DNA of 33,438 bases from Nonomuraea ceibae (GCF_019396325.1 NZ_JAHKRO010000105.1:1-33438), one strand, 5' to 3'; numbered from the stretch's first letter, positions 13,418-21,887 are shown. Notes: a model not told the origin generated them from the sequence alone. Numbers and translations: made by a program.

Positions 13418-13846
13418 ATGACGGCGACGGTGCAGTACGACGAGGTCGAGGTCGGCCAGGAGATCCCGGCCGTGGACTACGGCGTGCGCAGGCTCAACCT
13501 GGTGATGTACGCGGGCGCGTCCGGCGACTTCAACCAGATCCACTGGAACGAGCGGTTCGCCAAGATGGTCGGCCTGCCCGACGTGATCGCGCACGGCATG
13601 TACACGATGGCGCAGGCCGGGCGGTTCGTCACCGACTGGGTGGGCGATCCAGGCGCGGTGGTCGACTACGGGGTCCGGTTCTCCTCGATGGTGGTCGTGC
13701 CCGACGACGACCAGGGCGCCACGATCACGGTCAGCGGGGTCGTGGAGGAGAAGCTGCCCGACAAGCGGGTGGTGGTCGGCCTCACGGCCCGCTCCGGCGA
13801 CGCCCGCGTGCTGTCGAAGGCCCGGGCGGTCGTCCAGCTCGCCTGA
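13418..13846 (+). CDS. MaoC-type hydroxyacyl dehydratase, HadB-like catalytic subunit
   Basis: This 142-aa protein has the hydratase motif ASGDFNQIHWNERFA at about residues 32-46; the Asp and His in it are the catalytic pair of R-specific hydratases. Downstream HGMYTMAQAGRF is also typical. It should pair with the HadA-like subunit to dehydrate 3-hydroxyacyl thioesters. It follows that gene without a gap. The order rpmG-hadA-hadB is shared with mycobacteria, where hadC and the secE/nusG block follow; here a GT2-like gene and murB come next. Confidence 0.9.
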   Translation: MTATVQYDEVEVGQEIPAVDYGVRRLNLVMYAGASGDFNQIHWNERFAKMVGLPDVIAHGMYTMAQAGRFVTDWVGDPGAVVDYGVRFSSMVVVPDDDQGATITVSGVVEEKLPDKRVVVGLTARSGDARVLSKARAVVQLA

Positions 13847-13893
13847 CGCGCCCGTGATGACTGGCCGGGCGGCTCTCGGGTACGCGTGAGCCC

Positions 13894-14958
13894 ATGACCG
13901 CGAACGTCTGGCCCACCGTGCAGTCCATCCCCGTCTCCGCCGTGACCGACGACCGGCCGCCCGGCCACCTCCGGCCGCCCCGCCTGGAGGAGGTGGCCGG
14001 CACCGTCGGCACCGGCCGCGACACGACAGGCGGCGCAGGCGACCAGGGCGGCGCGGCGGGTGCGGGCCCGGCGCGGAAGGGGCCCGCCACCGGCGTCGGC
14101 ACCGCCGGGGCCAGGCCCCGGGGCGCGCGCCAGAACCCGGCCGCCGAGCTCGGCTTCTCCGGCGACCCCGGGCAGCACGGCGCGCCCGACGACAGCATGC
14201 TGCACGCCCAGCGGACCTGGGACGGCGCCCTGGCCACCAACCGCATGGACGACCTGGGCGTCAACGCCGAACGGCTGCGCATGGAGACCAAGGACGTGAC
14301 CGCCTCGGTGGGCCTGGTCGTGGACGGCCGGCCCGACGACGTGCGGGCCTGCGTGCAGTCGGTCCTGGACCACACCGGCGCCGCCGTCCTGGCCATCGAC
14401 CTGGGCAACGTCGCCGGCGCCGGGGACGTGCTCGACGAGCTGGCCGAGCGGGACCCGGAGCGGGTCAAGGTCTGGCACGTGGCCGAGACCTCGCAGTGGC
14501 GCGACGGCACGGCGACGTGGGGCGCGTGCCGGGCCAAGCTGCTCCACCTGGACACCGCCGAGGTGCACGTCCTCATGGACACCTCCCTCGTCCTCGAGGG
14601 TGACGCCCTCGCGCCGCTGGTGGCCGCCGTCAAGGACGGCGCCGTGGCGGCGGGCCGGCAGGGCTGGGAGCCGCTGCCCGAGGGGCGGGCCCCGGTGGTC
14701 GAGGTCACGTCCGAGCGGCCCCGGCCGCACCAGGCGCCGCCCGGCTGGCGGCAGGCGTCGCCGGGCAAGGTGCGGGCGCTCGGCGGCGGCCTGATGGCCG
14801 TACGGCGGGCCGCCGCCGTGGGCGTCTTCCCCGAGGACGCCCAGGACGGCCGCCACGGCGACCTGGAGCTGTCGCTGGCGCTGCGCGGCGAGCTGGTCGT
14901 CCCCGACCAGCACCTGCCGGTACGGCAGCGCCACGAGCACGACCTGCCCGCCGGCTGA
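13894..14958 (+). CDS. glycosyltransferase family 2-like protein
   Basis: The 354-aa product has a disordered Gly/Ala/Pro-rich N-terminus (about residues 20-105) followed by a GT-A-like region (about 135-345). The latter contains VTASVGLVVDGRPDDVRACVQSVLDHTGAAVLAIDLGN, DVLDELAERDPERVKVWHV and HVLMDTSLVLEGDALAPL, which follow the order of GT2 enzymes. The usual D-x-D metal motif is replaced by MDTSL, so activity is uncertain. It has no signal peptide or membrane segment. The gene sits between the hadAB pair and murB, on the same strand. An inactive or altered glycosyltransferase linked to wall synthesis is an inference. Confidence 0.55.
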   Translation: MTANVWPTVQSIPVSAVTDDRPPGHLRPPRLEEVAGTVGTGRDTTGGAGDQGGAAGAGPARKGPATGVGTAGARPRGARQNPAAELGFSGDPGQHGAPDDSMLHAQRTWDGALATNRMDDLGVNAERLRMETKDVTASVGLVVDGRPDDVRACVQSVLDHTGAAVLAIDLGNVAGAGDVLDELAERDPERVKVWHVAETSQWRDGTATWGACRAKLLHLDTAEVHVLMDTSLVLEGDALAPLVAAVKDGAVAAGRQGWEPLPEGRAPVVEVTSERPRPHQAPPGWRQASPGKVRALGGGLMAVRRAAAVGVFPEDAQDGRHGDLELSLALRGELVVPDQHLPVRQRHEHDLPAG

Positions 14959-15023
14959 CCCGAACCTCCCACCCGGCACACCCGGGGGGCGGGCACCCGG
15001 GAACGCTCATAAGCTTGTGGCTC

Positions 15024-16055
15024 ATGGAGATGCTCGCGCCTTACACCACGCTGGGTCTGGGCGGTCCCGCCGGCGAGTTCGTCGAGGCCGCCACGGCAGA
15101 GCAGCTCGTCTCCCTGGTCGCGGAGGCCGACCGGCAGGGCAGGCCGACGCTGGTGCTGGGCGGCGGCAGCAACCTGGTGGTGTCCGACGCCGGGTTCGAC
15201 GGGCTGGTCGTGCGGGTGGCGTCCCGGGGCGTGACGGTGTCGCGTGACGGCGAGCAGGTCCTGGTCACCGCCGAGGCCGGCGAGGACTGGGACCCGCTGG
15301 TGGCGCGGGCGGTCGCGGAGGGCTGGTCGGGCATCGAGTGCATGTCGGGCATCCCCGGCCTGGTGGGCTCCACCCCGATCCAGAACGTCGGCGCCTACGG
15401 CCAGGAGGTCGCCCAGACGGTCCGGTGCGTGCGCGCCTACGACCGGCTGACCCGGCAGGTCGTCGACATTGAGGCGCGGCAGTGCGGGTTCTCCTACCGT
15501 GACAGCGCCTTCAAACGGGATCTGTCGCGGCACGTGGTGCTCGCCGTGACGTACGCGCTGGACCTCTCCGACAGGTCGGGCGCGGTGGCGTACAAGGAGC
15601 TGGCCGGACGGCTCGGCGTCGCGCTCGGCGAGCGGGTGCCGCTGGCGCACGCCCGTGAGGCCGTGCTGGCGCTGCGGCGCGGCAAGGGCATGGTGCTCGA
15701 CCCGGACGACCCCGACACCCGCAGCGCCGGATCGTTCTTCACCAACCCGATCCTGACGGCGGCCGAGGCCGAGGAGCTGGCGGCGCGCGCGCCGGGCCAC
15801 CCGAGCTGGCCGCACGACGGCGACACGGTCAAGGTGTCGGCCGCCTGGCTGATCGAGCAGGCCGGCTACCCCAAGGGCTACGGGCGCGGCCCGGTGCGCA
15901 TCTCGACCAAGCACACGCTCGCGCTGACCAACCCCGACGGCCTCGGCACCACCGCCGACCTGCTGGCGCTGGCCAGGGAGGTGCGTGACGGGGTGCGCGA
16001 GAAGTTCGGGGTGTCGCTCGTCAACGAGCCGGTGATGGTCGGCTGCGCGCTCTGA
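15024..16055 (+). CDS. murB: UDP-N-acetylenolpyruvoylglucosamine reductase
   Basis: MurB reduces UDP-GlcNAc-enolpyruvate to UDP-MurNAc with NADPH and FAD, the second step of peptidoglycan precursor synthesis in the cytosol. The 343-aa protein has the FAD-binding segment LVLGGGSNLVVSD, GIPGLVGSTPIQNVGAYGQEV, and the catalytic serine Ser237 in SAGSFF. The glutamate that completes catalysis is in VNEPVMVGC at the end. The presence of the Tyr-loop region makes it a type I MurB. ATG 15024 is preferred over TTG 15015. No ribosome binding site is visible, and the short AT-rich stretch CATAAGCT just before suggests a leaderless message. Length is normal. Confidence 0.95.
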   Translation: MEMLAPYTTLGLGGPAGEFVEAATAEQLVSLVAEADRQGRPTLVLGGGSNLVVSDAGFDGLVVRVASRGVTVSRDGEQVLVTAEAGEDWDPLVARAVAEGWSGIECMSGIPGLVGSTPIQNVGAYGQEVAQTVRCVRAYDRLTRQVVDIEARQCGFSYRDSAFKRDLSRHVVLAVTYALDLSDRSGAVAYKELAGRLGVALGERVPLAHAREAVLALRRGKGMVLDPDDPDTRSAGSFFTNPILTAAEAEELAARAPGHPSWPHDGDTVKVSAAWLIEQAGYPKGYGRGPVRISTKHTLALTNPDGLGTTADLLALAREVRDGVREKFGVSLVNEPVMVGCAL

Positions 16056-16084
16056 GCCCCGGGAATAGCCCGTACGGCGGGGCT
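16055..16084 (+). terminator. terminator after murB
   Basis: AGCCCCG (16055-16061) and CGGGGCT (16078-16084) form a perfect stem starting at the last base of the murB stop codon. It lies immediately before the -10-like TATGGT (16087-16092) of the riboswitch transcript. Confidence 0.65.
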
Positions 16085-16086
16085 GT

Positions 16087-16092
16087 TATGGT
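16087..16092 (+). promoter_or_regulatory. -10 element for the riboswitch transcript
   Basis: TATGGT would place the transcription start near 16099, just before the first riboswitch stem at 16105. No good -35 is seen, because the murB terminator occupies that space. Confidence 0.4.
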
Positions 16093-16104
16093 GGTTCGGA
16101 AACA

Positions 16105-16232
16105 CCGAGGGGGAGTAGTCCCAATCGCGTGATCGACACACTGGCGCGGCCTGCCGCGCCCGGTCACGCGGGCCTTCACGGGCGGACGAGACCTTCGGCC
16201 TGGCAGTCGCGTACGAAGACGCTGCCGGGCCG
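16105..16232 (+). ncRNA. yybP-ykoY (Mn2+) riboswitch with expression platform
   Basis: The two conserved loops of the yybP-ykoY class are present: GGGGAGTAG at 16110-16118 and GAGACC at 16188-16193. P1 forms from CCGAGG (16105-16110) and CCTTCGG (16192-16198) with one bulged base. CGCGTGA (16126-16132) pairs with TCACGCG (16164-16170), and GGCGCGG/CCGCGCC (16143-16160) makes an inner hairpin. The following CGGCCTGGCAG (16196-16206) can instead pair with CTGCCGGGCCG (16222-16232), using bases that P1 needs, so the two structures exclude each other. Members of this class sense manganese and commonly precede TMEM165/GDT1-family transporter genes, as here. Confidence 0.85.
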
Positions 16233-16294
16233 AGGCCGTGCCCGAAAACTTCCCCCGGCGCACGCTCGCGGTCCGGTCGCGCGGAAGAGGACCG

Positions 16295-16861
16295 TTGGAA
16301 GCGTTCTGGATCAGCCTGGTCGCGATCTTCATCGCCGAGCTGGGCGACAAGAGCCAGCTCATGGCGATGACGTTCGCCACCCGTTTCAAAGCCTGGCCCG
16401 TGCTGGCCGGCATCACCATCGCCACCACGGCGGTGCACCTGGTCAGCGTGGCCGTGGGCGGCCTGATCGGCGACGCGCTGCCCACCACGGCGATCGCCGT
16501 CGTGGCCGGGATCGCCTTCCTCGGCTTCGCCGTGTGGACGCTGCGCGGCGACGAGCTGACCGACGAGGAGTCGCGCAAGGCCCAGACCACCACCCGCAAC
16601 GCGCTGATCGCGGTGACCGTCGCGTTCTTCATGGCCGAGCTGGGCGACAAGACCATGCTGGCGACGATCACGCTGGCCACGCAGCACGGCTGGCTGGGCA
16701 CCTGGATCGGCTCCACGGTCGGCATGGTCGCGGCCGACGCCCTGGCCATCGTGGTCGGGCGGATGCTGGGCAGGCACCTGCCGGAGAAGGCCATCCGCTA
16801 CGGCGCGGCGGCGGCGTTCGCCGTGTTCGGCGTCGTCCTGCTGGCCGACGCGTTCGTCTAG
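16295..16861 (+). CDS. TMEM165/GDT1 (UPF0016) family cation transporter
   Basis: The 188-aa membrane protein has two copies of the family signature E-L-G-D-K-S/T (AELGDKSQL near residue 13 and AELGDKTML near 113). Each opens a repeat of about three membrane helices, six in all. Bacterial members export manganese or exchange cations for protons, which agrees with the Mn2+-type riboswitch upstream. TTG 16295 is chosen because GGAAGAGG lies four bases before it and because relatives start with LEAFxISL; an upstream GTG at 16238 would overlap the expression platform. Its stop shares the bases CTAG with the stop of the convergent regulator gene. Confidence 0.9.
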   Translation: MEAFWISLVAIFIAELGDKSQLMAMTFATRFKAWPVLAGITIATTAVHLVSVAVGGLIGDALPTTAIAVVAGIAFLGFAVWTLRGDELTDEESRKAQTTTRNALIAVTVAFFMAELGDKTMLATITLATQHGWLGTWIGSTVGMVAADALAIVVGRMLGRHLPEKAIRYGAAAAFAVFGVVLLADAFV

Positions 16862-19725
16862 GGAGTAAGCAGCGACAGCCGGTGGGCGGCGGCGGCCGCC
16901 TCCCCCCGGGTGGTGACGCCGAGCTTGCCCAGGATGTTCGAGACGTGCACGGAGACCGTCTTGGCGGAGATGAACAGCTCCGCCGCGATGTCCCGGTTGG
17001 TCCGGCCGAGCGCCACGAGGCGCAGCACCTCCAGCTCGCGCGGCGTGAGCAGCTCGGACGGCTCCTGGGCCCGCTGGACGCCGCCGACCCGGCGGGACAG
17101 CGCCGCGATCTCCTCGATGAGCGGGGTCGCGCGCAGCCCCTCCGCCAGCGGCAGCGCCACCGCCAGCCGGGTGGCGGCGCCGTCGCGGTCGCCGGACAGC
17201 GCCGCCGCCTTGGCCGCCCGCGTCAGCGCCTTGGCCTGGCTGTACGGGCGCCCGAGGCGCTCCCACGCGGCGGCAGAGGCGTCGAAGTCACCGGAATAGG
17301 TGAGCTTGTACGCCTTCGCGACCGGCCCCGCGACCGACAGGTGCGCGGCCACCTCGGCGGCGTGCTCCCGTACGGCACGGGCGCGGGCGGGCTCGGTGAC
17401 CTCGGCCGCGTCGCAGACCGTGCGCAGCAGGGCCAGCAGCCGCCAGCCCAGCATCGCCTTGCTCGACTGCGCCGGACGGGCCAGGATGCCCTCGGCCACC
17501 TCCAGCGCCGCGCTGTGCTCGTTCCTGAGCATGTGCCAGCCGATGTGCAGCCGGGTGCTGTTGGTGATGTCCTGGACGAAGTCCTCAGGCCGCTCCTTGA
17601 GCACGCCGATCTCCGACAGGATGGCCTCCAGCGGCTCCACCTCGCCCCGGCCGAGCGCGATGTCGGCGCGCACGCGCAGCAGGTGGTGGCGGGTGCGCAG
17701 CGCGGGGCTGAAGCTGAGCGCCCGCTCCACGGTGTCGAGCGCCTCGTCCCAGCGGCCGACCGCCTCCAGCGCCTCGGCCCAGTTGTTGAGGATGAACAGC
17801 CCGCTGGCCCGCAGCCTGCCGTAGCGCTTGGCGACCTGCCAGCCCTCCTCGCACAGCTTCAGCGCCTCGTCGGCCCGGCCGCTGTCGAGCAGGGCGTCGA
17901 TGTTGTTGCCGATCGCCCGGATCATCACCCGGCCCGAGTTCTGCTCCCGGCCGAGCTCCAGCGCGCGCAGGTTGGTGGAGATCGTCGCCTCGACGTCGCC
18001 CGACAGGGAGTGGCCGAGCGCCAGGTTCATCAGCAGGTCGGCCTCCAGGCACCGGTCACCGAGCTCGCGGGCCAGGCGCAGGCCCTCGTCGATGTACATG
18101 GCGCCCTCGGCGGCCTCGCCGCGCAGCATCAGGTGCCGGCTCATCGGCATCAGCACCTCGCCCCTGGCCCGGCCCGGCTCCGGCACCAGCTTCAGCGCCC
18201 GCCGCAGGTCCTCCACGACGCCGGTCTTGCCCTTGGAGATCTTCAGGTTCGCCCAGTGCACGATCAGGCTGGCGACCCGGCCGGGCTCGCGTGTCTCGTC
18301 CAGCTCCGCCAGGGCCGCCTTGGTGAACTTGACCGACCGGTCCACCTCGCCGCCCGCCTGCGCGGCCTTGGCCGCCTTCTCCAGCACGGCGATGTGGTCG
18401 GCGCCGATCCGCTCGGCGGCGTCGGGCACCCGGTCCCAGAGCATGAGCACGCGTTCGAGCAGCGGCACCGCCTCGGTGTACGCGAACGCCATGAACGACT
18501 TCTTGGCCGCCTCCCACGCGGAGACCAGCGCCTCGACGTCCGCGCGTGCCCCGTACCAGTGGTGGGCCAGCTCGACGGCGGCCCGGCCGGGCGGGACGAG
18601 CTTGCGGTCCTTGGAGATCTCCTCGGCGTAGCGGGCGTGCAGGCGCTGGTGCTCGCCGGGGAGCAGCTCCTCGTGCACGGCCTCGCGGATCAGGGCGTGG
18701 CGGAACACGTACGCCCGGTTGTCGGCGATCTGCAGCACGTTGCCGGCGATGGCGGGCCGGAGCGCGGCCTCCAGCTCCAGGTCGGAGAGGTTGCTGACGG
18801 CGGCGAGCAGCGCGTGGCCGACGCGGATGCCGCCGGCGGCGGCCACGCGCAGCACCCGCTGCGTCTCCTCCGGCAGGCGCTCGACGGCGCCGAGGATGAG
18901 ATCCTGCATCGAGTCGGGGAACGTGCAGTCGGTGCCGCTCTCGAGCATCGCCTCGACGAACAGCGGGATGCCCTCGCTGCGCTCGTAGACCTTCTCCACG
19001 CTGGTGTAGTGCGGGGCGCTGCCGAGGATGCCGGTCATCTGCTGCGCGACCTCGTCGCGGGAGAGCCGGGGCAGGTCCAGCCGGAGCACGCCGCTGACCC
19101 GGCCCAGCTCGGCGAGCACCGGGCGCAGCGGGTGCTGCCGGTGCAGGTCGTCCGAGCGGTAGGTCATGACCATGAGCACCTGCGGGATGCGCAGGTTGCG
19201 GCTGAGGAAGGCGATCAGGTCGCGGCTGGAGCGGTCGGCCCAGTGCACGTCCTCGATGATGAGCACGGTGGGGTGGCTGTCGGCCAGGCGTTCGAGGAGG
19301 GTGAGGAACTGCTCGAAGAGCCGCGCGCGGCCGGTTCCGGTCTCGCCGTCGGCGCTGGGCTCCCCGAACTCGGGCAGCAGGCGGGCCAGGTCGCGGGCCG
19401 CCCCGTCGGGCAGCAGCGCGGCGATCCGGTCGGCGCCCTGTTCCCTGACTAGCTGGCGGAGGGCGGCGGTGAAGGGCGCGTAGGCCAGGCCCTCGGTGGA
19501 CAGCTCCACGCAGCCGCCGAACAGCACCCGGGCGCCGTCGGCCGCGATCTGTTCGGAGAAGCGCTGGAGAAGCCGGGATTTTCCGACACCGGCCTCGCCG
19601 CCGAGGAGCACCGCCGTGGCGTTTCCCTTGCGGGCCTCGTCCAGCGCCTCGCGGAGCTCCGCCAGCTCCTCCTCGCGCCCGACGAAGACGGGGCTGACCG
19701 AACGTCCCAGCATGTCATCCAGCAT
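16858..19725 (-). CDS. large LuxR-family ATPase regulator (LAL/MalT-like)
   Basis: This 955-aa protein joins an N-terminal AAA/STAND ATPase module to a C-terminal LuxR helix-turn-helix. Walker A (GGEAGVGKS) is at residues 42-50, and Walker B (VLIIEDVHWAD) follows near 155-165. A long TPR-like helical region spans about 400-880. The DNA-binding domain is at the end (LTPRELEVLRLVALGRTNRDIAAELF and SAKTVSVHVSNILGKLGV). Such regulators sense a ligand and switch on a gene set; the target is not visible. ATG 19725 has AAGG six bases upstream. Its 3' end meets the transporter gene with a four-base overlap and no terminator between. Its neighbours give no hint of ligand. Confidence 0.92.
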   Translation of the reverse strand: MLDDMLGRSVSPVFVGREEELAELREALDEARKGNATAVLLGGEAGVGKSRLLQRFSEQIAADGARVLFGGCVELSTEGLAYAPFTAALRQLVREQGADRIAALLPDGAARDLARLLPEFGEPSADGETGTGRARLFEQFLTLLERLADSHPTVLIIEDVHWADRSSRDLIAFLSRNLRIPQVLMVMTYRSDDLHRQHPLRPVLAELGRVSGVLRLDLPRLSRDEVAQQMTGILGSAPHYTSVEKVYERSEGIPLFVEAMLESGTDCTFPDSMQDLILGAVERLPEETQRVLRVAAAGGIRVGHALLAAVSNLSDLELEAALRPAIAGNVLQIADNRAYVFRHALIREAVHEELLPGEHQRLHARYAEEISKDRKLVPPGRAAVELAHHWYGARADVEALVSAWEAAKKSFMAFAYTEAVPLLERVLMLWDRVPDAAERIGADHIAVLEKAAKAAQAGGEVDRSVKFTKAALAELDETREPGRVASLIVHWANLKISKGKTGVVEDLRRALKLVPEPGRARGEVLMPMSRHLMLRGEAAEGAMYIDEGLRLARELGDRCLEADLLMNLALGHSLSGDVEATISTNLRALELGREQNSGRVMIRAIGNNIDALLDSGRADEALKLCEEGWQVAKRYGRLRASGLFILNNWAEALEAVGRWDEALDTVERALSFSPALRTRHHLLRVRADIALGRGEVEPLEAILSEIGVLKERPEDFVQDITNSTRLHIGWHMLRNEHSAALEVAEGILARPAQSSKAMLGWRLLALLRTVCDAAEVTEPARARAVREHAAEVAAHLSVAGPVAKAYKLTYSGDFDASAAAWERLGRPYSQAKALTRAAKAAALSGDRDGAATRLAVALPLAEGLRATPLIEEIAALSRRVGGVQRAQEPSELLTPRELEVLRLVALGRTNRDIAAELFISAKTVSVHVSNILGKLGVTTRGEAAAAAHRLSLLTP

Positions 19726-19792
19726 GTCATGCCTTATCTGTTGCTTTCGACGCTTTTATGGGGGCGTGAAACCCGTTCATGGAGGCTGTGAG

Positions 19793-19822
19793 GCCCGGCC
19801 GCGAGGGAGGTTGCGGCCGGGC
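19793..19822 (-). terminator. terminator of the 48-aa gene
   Basis: GCCCGGCCGC (19793-19802) and GCGGCCGGGC (19813-19822) form a perfect 10-bp stem around a ten-base loop. It lies 14 bases past the stop of the leftward small gene and upstream of the regulator gene. Confidence 0.7.
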
Positions 19823-19835
19823 ACTCGTGGGGCGG

Positions 19836-19982
19836 TCATGAGGAGCGGCGCTTGCCGAAGACCGAGCGGCGCTCGGACTTGTTGACCTGAAGCGCCTCGC
19901 GTACTCGGCGGTGCCTGGCCGCCGCCTCGCGAAGCTCGTTGGCGTGACTCTTCATGAGCTGGAACTCGATTTCCGCGTTCAC
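19836..19982 (-). CDS. small basic protein of 48 residues
   Basis: Reading leftward from GTG 19982, an open frame of 48 codons ends at TGA 19836. GGAG is placed eight bases upstream of the start (ATAGGAGATCACC). The product (VNAEIEFQLMKSHANELREA at its start, FGKRRSS at its end) is a charged, helical protein with many Arg. Similar short helical proteins starting with E-x-E-x-Q-L-M are common in actinomycetes near regulators; their function is unknown. It has its own terminator (19793-19822) and is divergent from deoC, so it is a separate transcription unit. It is short, but site, terminator and codon pattern all agree. Confidence 0.65.
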   Translation of the reverse strand: MNAEIEFQLMKSHANELREAAARHRRVREALQVNKSERRSVFGKRRSS

Positions 19983-20162
19983 GGTGATCTCCTATGAGAT
20001 GTCGTTCTCTTTCCTGACATACTCAAGATTCGCGCTAAGGCCCCCCGTCCCACATCGGCTGGATGCCTTATCTCCTGCCTCACCGGGGCTCCCGGGACGT
20101 CTAGGTATGGCCCTGGTTTGGAAGTAAGGCACCTGGTCGGCGATGCTGTGGAGGTGTCAACT

Positions 20163-21092
20163 GTGACTACTTCGCTCACCGACGTCGCCGCCTCCGACGC
20201 CACCCTGCGGGCCTTCCTGCACGGACTGCCCGGCGTCGACCGGGTCGGCGCCGACCAGCGGGCGGCGATGCTCGGCACCCGGTCCATCAAGACGACGGCC
20301 AAGGCCCAGGCCATCGACCTGGCCATCTCCATGGTCGACCTCACCACGCTCGAAGGCGCCGACACCCCCGGCAAGGTCCGGGCCATGTGCACCAAGGCCG
20401 TGCACCCCGGCGGTGACGCCCCCCGCGTGGCCGCCGTGTGCGTCTACCCCGACCTGGTCGCGGTGGCCGCCTCCGCGCTGGCCGGCTCCGGCGTCAAGAT
20501 CGCCTCCGTGGCGACGGCGTTCCCCAGCGGGCGCTCCTCGCTGGAGGTCAAGGTCAGCGACACCGCCCTCGCCGTGGCCGCAGGCGCCGACGAGATCGAC
20601 ATGGTCATCGACCGCGGCGCGTTCCTGTCCGGCGACTACGTCAAGGTCTACGAGGAGATCGTCGCCGTCAAGGCCGCCTGCGGCGCCGCCCACCTCAAGG
20701 TCATCCTGGAGACGGGCGAGCTGGCGACCTACGACAACGTACGCCGCGCGTCCTGGCTGGCGATGCTGGCCGGGGCCGACTTCATCAAGACCTCCACCGG
20801 CAAGGTCGCCCCGGCCGCCACCCTGCCCGTGACGCTGATCATGCTGGAGGCCGTGCGCGACTTCCGCGACCGCACCGGACGGCAGGTCGGCGTCAAGCCC
20901 GCCGGCGGCATCCGCACCACCAAGGACGCCATCAAGAACCTCGTCCTGGTCAACGAGACCGCCGGCGCCGACTGGCTCTCGCCCGACTGGTTCCGCCTGG
21001 GCGCCTCCTCGCTGCTCAACGACCTGCTGATGCAGCGCGAGAAGCTGACCACCGGCCGCTACGCCGGGCCCGACTACTTCACGCTCGACTGA
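20163..21092 (+). CDS. deoC: deoxyribose-phosphate aldolase
   Basis: DeoC splits 2-deoxyribose 5-phosphate into acetaldehyde and glyceraldehyde 3-phosphate, the last step of deoxynucleoside breakdown in the cytosol. The 309-aa protein carries the Schiff-base lysine Lys209 in DFIKTSTGK and the second conserved lysine in VGVKPAGGIRT. EIDMVIDRGAFLSGDY, typical of the family, comes before. GTG 20163 has GGAGG eight bases upstream; an upstream ATG at 20118 is less likely. In many actinomycetes deoC is followed by two aldehyde dehydrogenase genes that could oxidise the acetaldehyde. Here those genes occur only after a 9-kb interval, at 30403 and 32046. Confidence 0.95.
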   Translation: MTTSLTDVAASDATLRAFLHGLPGVDRVGADQRAAMLGTRSIKTTAKAQAIDLAISMVDLTTLEGADTPGKVRAMCTKAVHPGGDAPRVAAVCVYPDLVAVAASALAGSGVKIASVATAFPSGRSSLEVKVSDTALAVAAGADEIDMVIDRGAFLSGDYVKVYEEIVAVKAACGAAHLKVILETGELATYDNVRRASWLAMLAGADFIKTSTGKVAPAATLPVTLIMLEAVRDFRDRTGRQVGVKPAGGIRTTKDAIKNLVLVNETAGADWLSPDWFRLGASSLLNDLLMQREKLTTGRYAGPDYFTLD

Positions 21093-21118
21093 GCCGCGCG
21101 GGACGGGCGATCGCGGCT
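21092..21118. terminator. hairpin between convergent deoC and ABC genes
   Basis: AGCCGCG (21092-21098) pairs with CGCGGCT (21112-21118). It overlaps the deoC stop codon on one side and the stop of the leftward ATPase gene on the other, so it could end both transcripts. The stem is short. Confidence 0.45.
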
Positions 21119-21887
21119 ACGCCGCCGGGGCCTGGTGGTAGACCGAGTGCCACACCTCGTTGCGGATGCGCGCGAACTCCGGCGACAGCCGCATCTCCTC
21201 GGTGCGCGGGTAGGGCAGGTCCACGTCGATGCCCCGGTGGACCCGGCCGGGCCTGGCGGCCATGACGACGACGCGGTTGGCCAGGTAGACGGCCTCGTCC
21301 ACGTCGTGGGTGATGAACATGACCGTGCGGCGCTCCTGGCTCCACGTGTCCAGGAGCTGGTCCTGGAGCTGGACGCGGGTGAGCGCGTCGAGGGCGCCGA
21401 ACGGCTCGTCCATGAGCAGCACCTTCGGGTTGACCGCGTAGGCGCGGGCGATGGCGCAGCGCTGCTTCATGCCGCCGGACAGCGTCTTGGGCAGCGCGTC
21501 GGCGAAGTCGGTGAGGCCGACCAGGTCGATGGCCCGCTGGGCGCGTTCGCGGCGCTCCTCGGCGGGGATGGGGGCCAGGTCCAGCCCGAACTCGACGTTC
21601 TTGCGCACGGTGAGCCAGGGGAAGAGCGCGTACTGCTGGAAGATGACGCCGCGGTCGGGGCCGGGGCCGGCGACCGGGGCGCCGTCGAGCAGGATCTCGC
21701 CGTCTCCGGGCTCGACCAGGCCGGCGGCCATGCTCATCAGCGTGCTCTTGCCGCAGCCCGACGGGCCGACGACGGTGACGAACTCCTGGTCGGCGATGTC
21801 CAGGTCGACGCGGTCGAGGGCGAGGAAGTCGGTGTCCTTGAGCGCGAACGTCTTCGACACGCCGCGGAAGGAGATCTTGGTGGTCAT
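21117..21887 (-). CDS. ABC transporter ATPase, SsuB/TauB type
   Basis: The 256-aa cytoplasmic ATPase powers uptake by the permease encoded just upstream. Walker A is GPSGCGKS (about residues 41-48), the Q-loop IFQQYALFPWLTV, the signature LSGGMKQR, Walker B VLLMDEPFGALD and the switch His in ITHDVDEA. The sequence is closest in style to ATPases for nitrate, sulfonate, taurine and sulfate-ester importers. ATG 21887 overlaps the permease stop (ATGA). It is the last gene of the leftward cassette and runs convergent to deoC. Confidence 0.92.
   Translation of the reverse strand: MTTKISFRGVSKTFALKDTDFLALDRVDLDIADQEFVTVVGPSGCGKSTLMSMAAGLVEPGDGEILLDGAPVAGPGPDRGVIFQQYALFPWLTVRKNVEFGLDLAPIPAEERRERAQRAIDLVGLTDFADALPKTLSGGMKQRCAIARAYAVNPKVLLMDEPFGALDALTRVQLQDQLLDTWSQERRTVMFITHDVDEAVYLANRVVVMAARPGRVHRGIDVDLPYPRTEEMRLSPEFARIRNEVWHSVYHQAPAA

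Noticed and set aside
13782..15914. A 710-codon leftward open frame opposite the GT2-like gene and murB
   Set aside because: High-GC shadow of well-supported genes; no domain and no ribosome site.
16129..19452. An 1107-codon rightward open frame across the transporter and regulator genes
   Set aside because: It is the opposite-strand shadow of the LuxR-type regulator and overlaps a riboswitch; its product is an Arg/Gly/Ala-rich chain with no domain.
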